64,000 nt of DNA, from the NCBI GenBank assembly GCA_024518585.1, contig JANIHI010000001.1, positions 1 to 64,000 of the forward strand, written 5' to 3'. The notes beneath the pieces are model-generated. The model saw nothing but the letters and a program-made list of their open reading frames with translations, was not told the DNA's origin and ran no database searches. Both the position numbers and the translations under genes were made by a program. This document shows positions 44,195 to 51,534 of this stretch, piece by piece. The first letter of the stretch is position 1. Each line of letters starts with the position of its first letter. Source of the stretch: Methanolinea sp. GTDB lineage: Archaea; Halobacteriota; Methanomicrobia; Methanomicrobiales; Methanospirillaceae.

Positions 44195-45082
44195 ATGATA
44201 ACCGCCCGGAACATTTCAAAGGCCTACAATGGGACTTCTGCGCTGAAGGATGTCAGTTTTACCATTGAACGCGGGAAGATATTCGGTGTCATCGGACACA
44301 ACGGGGCCGGGAAGACGACACTCCTCAAGATCCTCGCCGGGCTCGTGGAACCATCGGCAGGAGAGCTCTTCTTTGACGGCCGGGAGGTCCTGTATGACGC
44401 GGCGTGGGTCAGGCACCTGATCGGGTACCTGCCGGAAGAGTCCCGCCTCTACGAGACCATGAAGGTTTCCGAGTACCTCAGCTTCTTTGGCGAGATTTAC
44501 GGGATGGACCGGCAAACAATCCGCGAGAGGTCACGCTCCCTCCTCGACTGGCTCGCCCTCGAAGAGAACGGAAAGAAGATCGGGGAGTTCTCGAAGGGCA
44601 TGAAGAGGAAAGCCGCGATCGCCCGTTCCCTGATCCATGACCCGTCCATCCTCATCTACGACGAGGCAACCTCGGGTCTTGACCCCATGACGTCGCGGCA
44701 TATCGTTGAGTTTCTCAAGGACCTCCGCAAAGAGGGAAAGACCATCGTCCTCTCTGCCCACAACCTCTACCAGGTCGAAGCAATCTGCGATACCATCCTC
44801 ATCCTCCGGCGGGGAGAACGCGTTGCCCTCGGGAGCATGGCAGAGCTCCGCGAGATGTTTGGGTCAATCACCTACTCGGTGGTCTTTTCCATCCGGGACC
44901 CGGCCACCCTCCCCGGTATCGCGGGCCTTGAGGCGGACGGGGGATATTTCCGGGTGGTGGCGTCCAGTATCGGAGAGATGAACGGGATAACCCAGGAGAT
45001 CGTCCGGGCCGGCGGAACGGTCGAGCGCGTGGAATCGCACTACCCGACCCTCGAAGAGATGCTGGTCAAGATCGGGGCCTGA
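44195..45082 (+). CDS. ABC transporter ATPase
   Basis: A 295-residue ABC ATPase of the NatA/CcmA type. Walker A is FGVIGHNGAGKTTLLKILAG, the Q-loop region IGYLPEESRLYETM, the signature FSKGMKRKAAIARSLIHDPS, Walker B ILIYDEATSGLDP and the switch His VLSAHNLYQVE. A C-terminal ~70-residue accessory part follows. It should energise the two divergently encoded permeases. The ATG at 44195 has no strong ribosome-binding site; upstream in-frame sequence is antisense to the permease and was discarded. Confidence 0.94.
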   Translation: MITARNISKAYNGTSALKDVSFTIERGKIFGVIGHNGAGKTTLLKILAGLVEPSAGELFFDGREVLYDAAWVRHLIGYLPEESRLYETMKVSEYLSFFGEIYGMDRQTIRERSRSLLDWLALEENGKKIGEFSKGMKRKAAIARSLIHDPSILIYDEATSGLDPMTSRHIVEFLKDLRKEGKTIVLSAHNLYQVEAICDTILILRRGERVALGSMAELREMFGSITYSVVFSIRDPATLPGIAGLEADGGYFRVVASSIGEMNGITQEIVRAGGTVERVESHYPTLEEMLVKIGA

Positions 45083-45192
45083 ACAAATTTTTGGTTGTGT
45101 CACACGATCGGGTACGCTCTCACCAGGACAACAGAGAGTCTGAGGTATCCAATCTGCCAGGTATTTCGGTCACCAGAAAAGTGAGCCAGTTA

Positions 45193-45308
45193 AACCGCCG
45201 CGGGGGCGCCCCGTCGGGGGGCAGCGGACGTATCCTCGAGGGGGGTGCGGGGGCGAGGCAGCCCCCCTCTTTTCGTTCCTATCCCCCCGCTCAAAATAGA
45301 GAAGAGCC
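45193..45308. repeat. Dispersed repeat B, copy 3
   Basis: AACCGCCGCGGGGGCGCCC, then GGGGGGCAGCGG, TATCCTCGAG, GGGGTGCGGGGGCGAGGCAG and a tail CCGCTCAAAATAGAGAAGAG (45288-45307). Head, body and tail have the same order as copy 2 (12569-12681), with more sequence divergence. It lies between the ABC ATPase gene and tRNA-Lys, followed by T6 (45309-45314). Confidence 0.72.
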
Positions 45309-45314
45309 TTTTTT
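45309..45314 (+). terminator. T6 run after repeat B copy 3
   Basis: A plus-strand T6 run at the end of repeat B copy 3, 227 bases past the ATPase stop. It would end read-through before the opposing tRNA gene. Confidence 0.35.
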
Positions 45315-45354
45315 GTAGGACACGTACAGAGACCATGAGGCAGTGACAAGAAAG

Positions 45355-45428
45355 CGGGCCTGAAGGGATTTGAACCCTTGACCTACGGATTAAGAGTCCG
45401 TCGCTCTTCCGAACTAAGCTACAAGCCC
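45355..45428 (-). tRNA. tRNA-Lys (anticodon CUU)
   Basis: A 74-nt cloverleaf on the minus strand. The acceptor stem GGGCTTG pairs with CAGGCCC (one G-T pair), discriminator G. The anticodon stem ACGGA/TCCGT encloses the loop CTCTTAA, giving anticodon CTT for lysine. The T arm is AGGG-TTCAAAT-CCCT. No intron is present in the anticodon loop and CCA is not encoded. A TATA element (ATATATAAA) lies at 45441-45449. Confidence 0.95.
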
Positions 45429-45440
45429 TCGAAAACGGCC

Positions 45441-45449
45441 TTTATATAT
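45441..45449 (-). promoter_or_regulatory. TATA box of tRNA-Lys
   Basis: ATATATAAA on the minus strand, ending 13 bases before the mature 5' end of the tRNA, consistent with a short 5' leader removed by RNase P. Confidence 0.6.
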
Positions 45450-45540
45450 GGAGCTGAATCAAGTATAAACCTTTTGATTTCCCTTATCCATCCCCCTCTT
45501 TCCATTTGGCACGTCCTTTTCACGGCTTCAGGGAGTTGTA

Positions 45541-45552
45541 ACCTTAAATACC
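45541..45552 (+). promoter_or_regulatory. TATA box of the RCK-DHH operon, leaderless start
   Basis: ACCTTAAATACC is centred about 27 bases before the ATG at 45573, the spacing expected if transcription starts at or next to the start codon. Confidence 0.6.
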
Positions 45553-45572
45553 TGCCACAATAACATTTGAGC

Positions 45573-47036
45573 ATGCCAGAGGCTGGTGGATTCGGAAAGA
45601 CCGGCACAGTCAGGTATGCAGTCCTGGGGTGCGGGAGCACGGGGTACCACGTGGCCCGGGAACTCGCCAACCGCGGGGAGAAGGTCCTTGTCTGTGACAA
45701 TGACGAGGCGCGGGTCCGGGAACTGCGCGACCAGAAACTCGATGCTATCGCCCGTGACATCCGGGACCCGTCTTTCCTCTCGGGACTCCCCGGTTTTGAG
45801 ATAGCCTTCATCCTCTCCGGGGACCACCAGACCAACCTCGCTGCAGTCACGACACTCCGCAAGGCAATGCCTTCTGTCCACATCGTCGCCCGTGCCACGG
45901 ACCCGCTCGGGGCAGGGCTGCTCGAGTCCATGGGGGCCGACCTGGTCCTCTACCCCCAGCAGGTGGTCGCCCGGGCTGCCATCCACCAGGTCGACAAGCT
46001 CCACGTTGCAGGACTCGCAAAGAGGCTCCATGACCTCCTGGCCGGGTGGGAGGGGACGCTCGGTATCATCACGCACAAGAACCCCGACCCTGACGCGATC
46101 GGAAGTGCCATGGCTCTTGCAGCCATTGCCCGTCACGCCCATCCCAGGAAGCTGGAGTGCAGGATCTTTTACGACGGGATCATCGGCCACCAGGAGAACC
46201 GCACAATGGTCAACCTCCTCGAGATCAAGATGGAGAGGCTCGACCCCCAGGTTATCCAGGACTGCACCTACCTCGCCCTCGTGGACTGCCCCGGTCCCGG
46301 GATGAACAACTCCCTCTCCCCCCGCACGCGGGTCCACGTCATCATCGACCACCACCAGGACGGGCATGGCCCTGAAGGGACGGCATTTTGCGATGTCAGG
46401 CCGGGTATCGGGGCAACCGCAAGCATCCTTACCCAGTACCTCCAGGAGCTTGACATCCCCGTCGAGAGGAACGTCGCCACCGGTCTCCTCTACGGCATCC
46501 GGTCTGATACCCGGGACTTCCGCAGGAACGTCACCCCGCAGGACCTCCTCAACGCCGCATTCCTCCTCCCCCTCACGGATGCTGACCTCCTCGACCAGAT
46601 CATGTCCCCGTCCCTCTCCCAGGAGACGCTCGATGTCCTCGGGAATGCGATCCGGAACAGGCGGATCCACAGCGGGTACCTCTTCTCGAACGTGGGATAC
46701 ATCCACAACCGGGATGCCCTCCCCCAGGCAGCAGACCTCCTCATCTCTCTCGAAGGGGTCAACACTGCACTGGTCTACGGGATATCTGATGATGCCATCA
46801 TCATCTCCGCACGCAACAGGGATATCCGGCTCCACATCGGCAACGTGCTCGACGAAGCCTTCGGGGATATCGGCGATGCCGGTGGTCACCCGAACATGGC
46901 GGCCGCGACCATCCCCCTCACCTACTTCCGCCGCGTCAAGAATAAAGATGCCCTCCTGGCCCTGGTCATGGAGCCCCTCCTCAAGAAGTTCATGGACCTC
47001 GTTGGAATCGATTCAGAGGCAGGAAATGGAGTTTGA
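45573..47036 (+). CDS. RCK_N-DHH-DHHA1 phosphodiesterase (c-di-AMP type)
   Basis: A 487-residue fusion. Residues ~13-130 are an RCK/TrkA-N Rossmann domain (VLGCGSTGYHVARELANRGE). The DHH part follows: ITHKNPDPDAIGSAMALAAI, LVDCPGPGM and the signature VIIDHHQDGHG, then the DHHA1 motif GDAGGHPNMAAATIP. Such proteins cleave phosphodiesters; c-di-AMP or pApA is the best-known substrate of this architecture, but nanoRNA is possible. ATG 45573 is supported by a TATA about 27 bases upstream. It overlaps mptE by 11 bases. Confidence 0.9.
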   Translation: MPEAGGFGKTGTVRYAVLGCGSTGYHVARELANRGEKVLVCDNDEARVRELRDQKLDAIARDIRDPSFLSGLPGFEIAFILSGDHQTNLAAVTTLRKAMPSVHIVARATDPLGAGLLESMGADLVLYPQQVVARAAIHQVDKLHVAGLAKRLHDLLAGWEGTLGIITHKNPDPDAIGSAMALAAIARHAHPRKLECRIFYDGIIGHQENRTMVNLLEIKMERLDPQVIQDCTYLALVDCPGPGMNNSLSPRTRVHVIIDHHQDGHGPEGTAFCDVRPGIGATASILTQYLQELDIPVERNVATGLLYGIRSDTRDFRRNVTPQDLLNAAFLLPLTDADLLDQIMSPSLSQETLDVLGNAIRNRRIHSGYLFSNVGYIHNRDALPQAADLLISLEGVNTALVYGISDDAIIISARNRDIRLHIGNVLDEAFGDIGDAGGHPNMAAATIPLTYFRRVKNKDALLALVMEPLLKKFMDLVGIDSEAGNGV

Positions 47037-47640
47037 GGAGTGGGAGCCAACATACCGGGAAATACTGGATTACTTTGGCTTTGACAGGGGGGAGGACGAG
47101 AGGGCCGCCGAAGTACTCCAGGGGCTGCTTTCGCGGGACGACCTTGACCTCCTTGAGAGGGAGATTTCGGGAAAAGACGTGTGCGTGTGCGGGAATGCCC
47201 CGTGCCTCGCACGGGAGCTCCCGCTCGTTGGCGGGTGCGTCCTTGCAGCCGATGCTGCGGCCCTCGTCCTTTCCTCCCACGGTATCCGGCCCACGGCGAT
47301 CTTTTCTGACCTTGACGGGGCAACGGACGACTTCATCGGGATGAACAGGGAGGGGACGATCATCGTCGTGCATGCGCATGGCGACAATATACCTCTCCTC
47401 CGGTACTGGGTGCCCCGCTTCCCCGGTCCCCTGGTGGGAACGACCCAGGCCCGGCCGATCCCTCACGTCCACAACTTTGGTGGATTCACCGACGGGGACC
47501 GCGCCGTCTTTGCCGCCCTGGCCCTTGGAGCGGCAAGCATCACGCTCGCAGGGTTCGACTTCCATGACACACGCGTCGACCGGGTGAAACGAGCCAAGCT
47601 CCTCTGGGCAGAAAGGCTCATTTCCCGGGTCCTTCCATGA
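47026..47640 (+). CDS. mptE: 6-hydroxymethyl-dihydropterin pyrophosphokinase MptE-like
   Basis: A 204-residue protein of the archaeal MptE/DUF115 group, which makes 6-hydroxymethyl-7,8-dihydropterin diphosphate for methanopterin. Motifs are VCGNAPCLARELP, IFSDLDGATDDFIGMN, VVHAHGDNIPLL, NFGGFTDGDRAVFAALALGA and GFDFHDTRVDRVKRAKLLWA. The ATG at 47026 lies inside the end of the DHH gene; the longer in-frame reading from 46366 is a shadow. It shares ATGA with the radical SAM gene, so the three genes form one coupled operon. Confidence 0.9.
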   Translation: MEFEEWEPTYREILDYFGFDRGEDERAAEVLQGLLSRDDLDLLEREISGKDVCVCGNAPCLARELPLVGGCVLAADAAALVLSSHGIRPTAIFSDLDGATDDFIGMNREGTIIVVHAHGDNIPLLRYWVPRFPGPLVGTTQARPIPHVHNFGGFTDGDRAVFAALALGAASITLAGFDFHDTRVDRVKRAKLLWAERLISRVLP

Positions 47641-49313
47641 GTCCGAAGAGTGCGTATATCCTCGACGGTTACGTGGACGAACCCGCGTGCCTCGGCGTAT
47701 CTCCCTTCATCTCGCCATACGTCCGGACACTTGCCGGTGTCCTTAGGGAGAACGGGTACACCGTGGAGTACCTCACGATTGACCAGGTCCGGGGTGACCC
47801 GTCCTCTGTCCTGCGGATGCGGGAGGCGCAGCTCGTCGTCCTGATCGCGGGCGTCACGGTCCCGGGAAAGTATCTTGGGGGGACACCGGCGACGCTCCCG
47901 GAGATCTACCAGCTCGGGTCCGCCCTCACGGGACCGGTCACTCTGATAACCGGTCCCATCGGTTTTGGGTACTCGCCGGGTGGGGGACAGAGGGCAAAGA
48001 GAAAAGAGTTCCCCGGGTTCGACGCGTTCCTTTCCGGATCCCCGGCCTCTGCCCTTGACAATTTTCTTCGCGAGGGAAAGACCTCGGGCACGTTCGATTA
48101 CAAAAGGGAAGACCCCTGGAGTGTCCTTGGTTCTGACATTATCCGGAAGCACCCCCGCTTTCCCTGGGTCATGTGCGAGATCGAGACCGCACGGGGGTGT
48201 GCCCGTTCACTCTCGGGGGGGTGCTCGTTCTGCACCGAACCCTTCTACGGCCGTCCGGTCTTTCGTTCCATCGAGGGTATCGCCGCCGAGGTCCGGGCGC
48301 TCTCGCGTGCCGGTGGCAGGCACTTCCGGCTCGGGCGTCAGCCCGATATCCTGGTCTTCGGGGCATCTCCTGCCGGGGAATACCCGTCTCCCGTCCCCGA
48401 AAAAATCCGGGAACTTTTTTCTGCCGTCAGGGACTCGTCGCCTGACCTCGCAACGCTCCACATCGACAACGTCAACCCCGCGACAGTGGCCCGTCACCCG
48501 GACGAAAGCCGTGCCGCCCTCGAGGCGATCGTCTCCTTCCATACCGCAGGTGACGTCGCTGCATTCGGGATGGAGTCAGCAGACCCTGCTGTCATCGCGA
48601 AGAACAATCTGAAGGCCGGACCAGACGAGGTCATGGAGGCCATCCGGATCGTCAACGAGGTCGGGGGAAGACGGGAAGGGGGTATCCCCCACCTCCTCCC
48701 CGGGCTCAACTTCATTGCCGGGCTGCCGGGCGAGACCCCCCGAACCTACGTCCTGAACCGTGATTTCCTCATGCGGGTCCTGGCATCGGGTTACCTGGTC
48801 CGGAGGGTGAACATCCGCCAGCTGATGCCCTTTGAGGGGACACGGGCCTATACCGATAACACCCTCGGGGTGTACCAGTCACACTTCCGTCGTTTCAAGG
48901 ACGAGGTACGCCGGACGTTCGACTTTCCCATGCTCCAGCGTGTCTTTCCCGTCGGGACGGTGATCCGGGACGTCGTTATCGAGGAGCCGGGCACCACCTC
49001 GTTTGGGCGCCCCATGGGGTCGTACCCGATCCTGGTCGGTATCCCTCTCCCCCTGCGTCCCCCTGCGGTCATCGACGTGGTCATAGTGGACCATGGGATG
49101 CGATCGGTCACGGCCCTCCCCTGCCCCATCGAGGTCAATTCGCTGCCCCTTTTTGCCCTCTCCTGGATACCCGGGGTCGGCAGGCGCCTGGCAGGAAAGA
49201 TTGCAGCGAAAAGGCCCTTTTCCGACATTGCCGCATTCCGCGCGGTTGCCGGCGTGACCCCGCTTGAACACCTCTTCAGCTTCGTCAGATCTCCCGAAGC
49301 TCAACGACCTTGA
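47637..49313 (+). CDS. Radical SAM protein with C-terminal helix-hairpin-helix
   Basis: A 558-residue radical SAM protein. The N-terminal domain (to ~170) resembles a B12-binding-like Rossmann region (YVRTLAGVLRENGYTVEYLT). The Fe-S cysteines are spaced Cx7CxxC (GCARSLSGGCSFC) rather than Cx3CxxC. The TIM-barrel core follows (HIDNVNPATVA, AAFGMESADPAVI, LNFIAGLPGETPRTY), then a beta domain and a helix-hairpin-helix (WIPGVGRRLAGKIAAKRPF) that may bind nucleic acid. The substrate is unknown; an RNA or cofactor-modifying role is possible. Its 3' end overlaps the convergent M50 protease gene by 29 bases. Confidence 0.88.
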   Translation: MSPKSAYILDGYVDEPACLGVSPFISPYVRTLAGVLRENGYTVEYLTIDQVRGDPSSVLRMREAQLVVLIAGVTVPGKYLGGTPATLPEIYQLGSALTGPVTLITGPIGFGYSPGGGQRAKRKEFPGFDAFLSGSPASALDNFLREGKTSGTFDYKREDPWSVLGSDIIRKHPRFPWVMCEIETARGCARSLSGGCSFCTEPFYGRPVFRSIEGIAAEVRALSRAGGRHFRLGRQPDILVFGASPAGEYPSPVPEKIRELFSAVRDSSPDLATLHIDNVNPATVARHPDESRAALEAIVSFHTAGDVAAFGMESADPAVIAKNNLKAGPDEVMEAIRIVNEVGGRREGGIPHLLPGLNFIAGLPGETPRTYVLNRDFLMRVLASGYLVRRVNIRQLMPFEGTRAYTDNTLGVYQSHFRRFKDEVRRTFDFPMLQRVFPVGTVIRDVVIEEPGTTSFGRPMGSYPILVGIPLPLRPPAVIDVVIVDHGMRSVTALPCPIEVNSLPLFALSWIPGVGRRLAGKIAAKRPFSDIAAFRAVAGVTPLEHLFSFVRSPEAQRP

Positions 49314-50418
49314 GGATGTCGGTCCGCGTCACGATACCGACGAGCCTGCCGTCCACTGTCACGGGTATCCGGCCGATGTTGTGGGCAGACATCAGCCGGA
49401 GGGCGTCCATGACCGGAGCCTCCGGCGGGAGAGTGACCACGTCCCGCGTCATCACGTCCCTGACCTGCATGGCCTCGCGGTCCGGAGGAGGTACCTTGTG
49501 GAGGTCGGCAAGCGTGACCATGCCCACGATCTGCCCGCGGTCGGTGACCGGAAAACCCAGGTGCTTGGTGACATACATGAGGTCGACAATCTCCCTGACC
49601 GGTGTCTGGGGGGAGACGGTCATGACGGGGTGGGCCATGATGTCCCCGACCGTGACGTCCCGGAGCAGAAACGCGTACCGGACAACAGCAGATTCCTGGG
49701 TTGCGCCGATGTAGATGAAAAATGCAATGAGGATGAGGATCGGCGAGAAGAGAAGTATCCCGACGATGCCAAAGATGACAGCAAATCCCTTCCCGACGTC
49801 TGCCGCGATCCGGGTCGCCCGGTGCAGGGGCATGCGTTTTGCCAGGTACGCCCGCAGGACCCGGCCGCCGTCCATCGGGAACGCAGGGATCAGGTTGAAG
49901 GCAAACAGGAAGACATTGAGGAGACCAAGGTAGGCAAAGGCAAAGACGAGGAGGCCCGCCAGGGGCCCTGCCGCCATTGATGCCTGGACACCGTAGACAA
50001 GGATGATGAAGGCCAGCCCGACGGCAAGGCTCGTGAGGGGACCGACGAGGGCCATCGGGAGCTCGACCGCCGGGTCCGGGGTGCTGTCTTCCATTGACGA
50101 GACGCCTCCAAAGACCAGGAGTGTGATGCTGTGGATGGGAACACCACTCCTCTTTGCCACGATGCAATGGGCGATCTCGTGGAGGAGTACCCCTGCAAAC
50201 AGGCCGAACGCGACAAAAGTGCCCAGGATGTAGGGGTTCCACCCCGGCGTCAGGTAGGTCGTGTCAATCGGGACCCCAAAAGTGTTGGAGAGGAGGTCAA
50301 CAGTTAAGGTGATCTGGTTCCCGATGATCCAGGCAAAGATGGGAATGATGACAAGGAAAGTCCAGTGGATGAGGATAGGGATACCAAAAATGGACCCGAT
50401 TTTGAACGACCCTTTCAT
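49285..50418 (-). CDS. Site-2 protease (M50) with two CBS domains
   Basis: A 377-residue membrane metalloprotease. The zinc motif VLLHEIAHCIVAK is at 77-89 and the third ligand motif FNLIPAFPMDGGRVLRAYLA near 175-194; about six spans. The C-terminal ~130 residues are paired CBS domains (VGDIMAHPVMTVSPQTPV, VRDVMTRDVVTLPPEAPV), which usually sense adenine nucleotides. The family cleaves membrane-embedded substrates such as anti-sigma or regulatory proteins. It is divergent from a PRC-barrel gene with a small shared AT-rich promoter region (50419-50467). Confidence 0.94.
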   Translation of the reverse strand: MKGSFKIGSIFGIPILIHWTFLVIIPIFAWIIGNQITLTVDLLSNTFGVPIDTTYLTPGWNPYILGTFVAFGLFAGVLLHEIAHCIVAKRSGVPIHSITLLVFGGVSSMEDSTPDPAVELPMALVGPLTSLAVGLAFIILVYGVQASMAAGPLAGLLVFAFAYLGLLNVFLFAFNLIPAFPMDGGRVLRAYLAKRMPLHRATRIAADVGKGFAVIFGIVGILLFSPILILIAFFIYIGATQESAVVRYAFLLRDVTVGDIMAHPVMTVSPQTPVREIVDLMYVTKHLGFPVTDRGQIVGMVTLADLHKVPPPDREAMQVRDVMTRDVVTLPPEAPVMDALRLMSAHNIGRIPVTVDGRLVGIVTRTDILKVVELREI

Positions 50419-50467
50419 AGAAAGAGTATCTTTTTAACCATCATCGTATATATCTTCCCTGATTAGG

Positions 50468-50740
50468 ATGAGAACCCAGATTACAGAGCTGTTCGGCTTA
50501 CAAATCTACACCGAGAAAAGTGTCTTTGTCGGGGAAGTTGAAGATGTCCTTCTCGATATCGAGGGAAAGAAGATGGAGTCTCTCATTGTGGGCAAGCTCA
50601 ACCAGAACCTCGTCGATATCAAGAATTACAAGGGTCTCAAGATCCCCTTCCGCATCATCCGCAGCATCGGGGACATCGTCATCATCCGTCACCTCCCCGG
50701 CGCCTTCAAGACAAACCCCCCCGGGGAAGGTGCCTCTTAA
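50468..50740 (+). CDS. PRC-barrel domain protein
   Basis: A 90-residue single PRC-barrel (TELFGLQIYTEKSVFVGEVE, DVLLDIEGKKMESLIVGK, IPFRIIRSIGDIVIIRH). Archaeal PRC-barrel proteins include CdpB-type partners of the cell-division machinery and RNA-linked proteins; which group this one belongs to is not clear. The TATA (CGTATATATC, about 50445-50454) is only 14-23 bases before the ATG, so the mRNA is very short-leadered or leaderless. Confidence 0.85.
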   Translation: MRTQITELFGLQIYTEKSVFVGEVEDVLLDIEGKKMESLIVGKLNQNLVDIKNYKGLKIPFRIIRSIGDIVIIRHLPGAFKTNPPGEGAS

Positions 50741-50802
50741 ATTTCGTGTGCCCTGCCGGTCACCGTGCAGGCAGAGGCTCCCGGTAGGGTGAGCGGGGAC
50801 GT

Positions 50803-51534
50803 ATGAAAGACCGGGAACTTTTCAGTAACCTGACCGCACTCCCACCCCTTTTTATCCGGCTTGACGGTCGCACGTTCCACCGGCTGGCGGAACTGTGGAA
50901 CCTCGAGCGGCCTTTCGACGAGAGGTTTGGCAGTGCCATGGCCCGCGTGGGGGAACAGCTCGTCCGGGAGAGCGGCCTCTCCCCCGACATTGCCTATACG
51001 TTCTCAGACGAGATCAACCTGTACTTCTCCCGCCTCCCCTTCAACGGGCGCGTCGAGAAACTCGATTCTGTCTCGGCCTCTTTTGCGGCAAGTGCCCTTA
51101 CCATCGAGATGGAGAGTGAAGTCCCCCTCTCCTTTGACGCACGGATCATCCATGTCACACCCGACCTGGCCCATGAATACCTGATCCGGCGGCAGGGTGA
51201 AGCGTGGAGAAACCACCTCAACGCCTATTGCCAGTCCGTCCTCATGGACGGGGGGATGAGCAGGAAAGAGGCGGCCTCGTTCCTCAAGGGTAGAGCGGCA
51301 ACAGAGATGCACGAGATTGCGTTCTCCCACGGCGTGAACCTTGCCCATACCCCCGCATGGCAGAGGAGGGGGATCCTCGTGGCGCGGAGGGCCCGGGAGA
51401 TCCGGGGGTTCAACCCCCGTGCCGGGAGAGTCGTGGAGAGCTGCCGGAGCGAGGTTGTCACCAACCGGGATCTCCCCGTCTTTTCCTCGCCGGAAGGGCG
51501 GGCACTGCTCGCTTCAGTGATCCCCTGCCCGTGA
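50803..51534 (+). CDS. thg1: tRNA(His) guanylyltransferase Thg1-like
   Basis: A 243-residue Thg1-family enzyme, which adds nucleotides in the 3'-5' direction to tRNA 5' ends. The catalytic metal residues are in PLFIRLDGRTFHRL (about 15-28) and YTFSDEINLYF (about 66-76). HINN-like and C-terminal parts follow (WRNHLNAYCQSVL, GRAATEMHEIAFSHGVN). Archaeal members either add G-1 to tRNA-His or repair truncated 5' ends. The start follows GAGCGGGGA. Its 3' end overlaps the convergent ileS by 21 bases. Confidence 0.92.
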   Translation: MKDRELFSNLTALPPLFIRLDGRTFHRLAELWNLERPFDERFGSAMARVGEQLVRESGLSPDIAYTFSDEINLYFSRLPFNGRVEKLDSVSASFAASALTIEMESEVPLSFDARIIHVTPDLAHEYLIRRQGEAWRNHLNAYCQSVLMDGGMSRKEAASFLKGRAATEMHEIAFSHGVNLAHTPAWQRRGILVARRAREIRGFNPRAGRVVESCRSEVVTNRDLPVFSSPEGRALLASVIPCP

